A DNA stretch of 64,000 nucleotides from Alphaproteobacteria bacterium. Its GTDB lineage: Bacteria > Pseudomonadota > Alphaproteobacteria > UBA8366 > Aestuariispiraceae. The position numbers and the translations under genes were made by a program. Below the pieces are notes generated by a model. It was given only the letters and a program-made list of their open reading frames with translations, was not told the DNA's origin and searched no databases. The stretch lies in assembly GCA_033344895.1 (NCBI GenBank), contig JAWPMN010000001.1:248001-312000 (forward strand). The letters run 5' to 3'. This document shows, in pieces, positions 62,495 through 64,000 of this stretch. Position 1 is the first letter of the stretch. Each line of letters begins with the position of its first letter.

Positions 62495-63163
62495 CTATTC
62501 GGTCTGGGTCGCCCGCGCGCGTTCCTTGGCAGCGCGCTTGCGGGCTCGGCGGGCATGCCGCGCCAGCATCTGACGGCGCTGCCGCTCCCGCAACTTGGCG
62601 AGAAACTTCAGGGTCAGGACATATCCCGCCCAGGTTCCGGCAACGGCCCAAGGGATGCAACCGACAAACAGCGGCACGCCCCAGGTTCGGAATATCTCGT
62701 GCGTATAGACCCAAAGCGATTCGACGAAAGTCGCATCCTTCGACAGGACACTTTCCACATGGGCCTGAAAGACATCGAAGCCCAGATCGGTGCTGTCGCC
62801 CATCATCAACCGCCCTGTCAGCAGGCAGAGATAGTAGTAGGCCGGGGCGGTCAGCACATTCGTCGGCCAGGTCCAGGCCAGCGCCACGATCAGATTGAAT
62901 TTCCAACTGGGCTTCAGCCATTTGATGGCGGCCCAGAAAACAAGAATCATCGGCATCTGGATGCCGACCGTGGGCGTTAGTCCGAAGGCAAGCCCGATCG
63001 CCGTACCGCGCGCCGTCGGAACGCCGTTATGGCGCCCTCGCGCAATCGGAATAACCAACTTGTACTGCAGAAGGCGCGCCAGACCGGTCAGCCGCTTCTT
63101 GCCGTTCGGCTGGGCAGCTTCCGTTTCCGGCTCGCTTGGGGGCGGCGTTTCTGTCTCGGCCAT
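62495..63163 (-). CDS. DUF2062 membrane protein
   Basis: A 222-residue membrane protein. The DUF2062 mark TARGTAIGLAFGLTPTVGIQMP leads into two to four helices (QMPMILVFWAAIKWL, TNVLTAPAYYYLCLL, PLFVGCIPWAVAGTWAGYVL); the first motif here is GTAIGLAFGLTPTVGIQMP. The termini are hydrophilic: acidic-proline at the N-terminus and very basic at the C-terminus (about residue 190 on). Function unknown. It is convergent with tenA, 21 bases away. Confidence 0.9.
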   Translation of the reverse strand: MAETETPPPSEPETEAAQPNGKKRLTGLARLLQYKLVIPIARGRHNGVPTARGTAIGLAFGLTPTVGIQMPMILVFWAAIKWLKPSWKFNLIVALAWTWPTNVLTAPAYYYLCLLTGRLMMGDSTDLGFDVFQAHVESVLSKDATFVESLWVYTHEIFRTWGVPLFVGCIPWAVAGTWAGYVLTLKFLAKLRERQRRQMLARHARRARKRAAKERARATQTE

Positions 63164-63374
63164 GCCTTTTGCGTTTGACTATGCGGACCAATTTGGGCGC
63201 ACCATATCGCGTAATCGATGACAGGCAACGGTGTTATCGACGCACCGCGCTCTGATATCGTGGTCGGCGGCATCGCGCGGAAAACCGGCGCCGATCTTCG
63301 ATCGTGATCTCGCCCGATCGAAATGGTATGACCTTTCCAGGTATCTCATACAGCGGAAATTTCCGGAGCAGCAC

Positions 63375-64000
63375 CATGGCCAGATCAGCAGAATCCAAGC
63401 ACGCGGCGAACCCCGGCATCGGCATCCTGCAGCAACGGTTCGGCGACCGTGCCTCCACCTCGGCGGCCGTGCGCGAACAGCACGGCCACGGCGAAGGCTG
63501 GTTTCCCGGCGCACCGCCGGACCTGGTGATCTTCGCCCATTCCACCGAGGAGGTGGCAGAAATCGCCAAGGTCTGTTCCGAGCACAAGATTCCGATGATC
63601 CCCTTCGGCACCGGCACGTCGCTTGAGGGCCATGTGGCGGCGCTGGAAGGCGGCGTGTCGATCGACGTTTCGCAGATGAATGCAGTGCTGGAAGTCAACA
63701 ATGAAGACCTGGATTGCCGCGTCCAGGCGGGTGTGACGCGCAAGCAGCTGAACGAATACCTGCGCGACACCGGCCTGTTCTTCCCGATTGATCCCGGGGC
63801 GGACGCGTCGCTGGGCGGCATGGCGTCGACCCGTGCTTCGGGGACCAACGCCGTGCGCTACGGCACCATGCGCGAAAATGTTCTGGGCCTGACGGTGGTC
63901 ATGGCCGACGGCCGCATCATCAAGACCGGCGGTCGGGCCCGTAAGTCCGCTGCGGGATACGATCTGACCCGGATTTTTGTCGGCGCCGAAGGCACGCTGG
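63375..64000 (+). CDS. FAD-linked oxidase, D-lactate/glycolate dehydrogenase type, 3'-truncated by window edge
   Basis: The first 208 residues of a vanillyl-alcohol-oxidase-fold flavoprotein. The FAD-binding segment is IPMIPFGTGTSLEGHVAALE, then QAGVTRKQLNEYL, DPGADASLGGMASTRASGTN and MRENVLGLTVVMADGRII. These match GlcD/D-lactate dehydrogenase (cytochrome) enzymes. ATG 63375 has GGAG at 63364-63367. The substrate domain lies beyond the window, so lactate, glycolate or another 2-hydroxy acid cannot be told apart. Confidence 0.92.

Overview
The window is 64 kb of GC-rich chromosome from an alphaproteobacterium. The evidence is a CcrM-type GANTC methyltransferase next to rnhB, a split b/b' F0 operon (atpI-B-E-F'-F), a Usg-family gene, DUF1127 and DUF4169 proteins, and a HutF-type histidine pathway. 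The mix of TRAP transporters with these markers suggests a free-living, probably marine or soil, Rhodospirillales-like heterotroph; that placement is inference. Genes are dense and many neighbours overlap by four bases (ATGA). I see no prophage, insertion sequence, rRNA operon or CRISPR array, and one tRNA (Gly-CCC).

Layout. 1-6.2 kb: end of a methyltransferase, a 2-oxoglutarate oxygenase, the divergent ohr/ohrR peroxide pair with two operator-like palindromes, and a tightly overlapping minus-strand operon (IscU-like scaffold, yidD, two TIGR04283/TIGR04282-type glycosyltransferases, phosphotransferase). 6.3-11 kb: folE, a bacterial pentameric ligand-gated channel and the F0 ATP synthase operon. 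11.4-22.5 kb: a TRAP transporter and the hut regulon (hutU-H-I against hutF-hutC) with an Ldh-family oxidoreductase. 22.5-31.5 kb: PAS_5 protein, peroxiredoxin, argE, trkH, a PAS-GGDEF-EAL protein, a second folE, apaG and an OmpA-type lipoprotein. 31.8-35.4 kb: a YnjBCD-type ABC transporter. 35.7-43.4 kb: GNAT enzyme, tRNA-Gly, LysR, ccrM-rnhB with a dense GANTC cluster, a CPA2 antiporter, a second PAS_5 protein and a PA0069-type radical SAM protein. 43.4-47.5 kb: a four-gene operon (pentapeptide-repeat protein, soluble histidine kinase, TetR regulator, uncharacterised protein). 47.8-55.6 kb: groESL with CIRCE, usg, a class II amidotransferase, a GGTEF-domain protein, small conserved proteins and AsmA. 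55.7-62.5 kb: a TPP-riboswitch thiamine salvage operon (thiM-thiE-thiD-TRAP binding protein-thiZ-thiX-thiY-tenA). 62.5-64 kb: a DUF2062 protein and the start of a D-lactate/glycolate-dehydrogenase-type flavoprotein.

How it works together. The hut genes turn histidine into formylglutamate, and then glutamate, under HutC, with a candidate carboxylate TRAP importer alongside. The thi operon takes up and recycles thiamine breakdown products under TPP control; an orphan TRAP binding protein sits inside it and is the most unusual gene-content feature here. Non-coding highlights are seven GANTC sites in the 126 bp upstream of ccrM, and a duplicated hairpin with a compensatory base-pair change in front of atpE.
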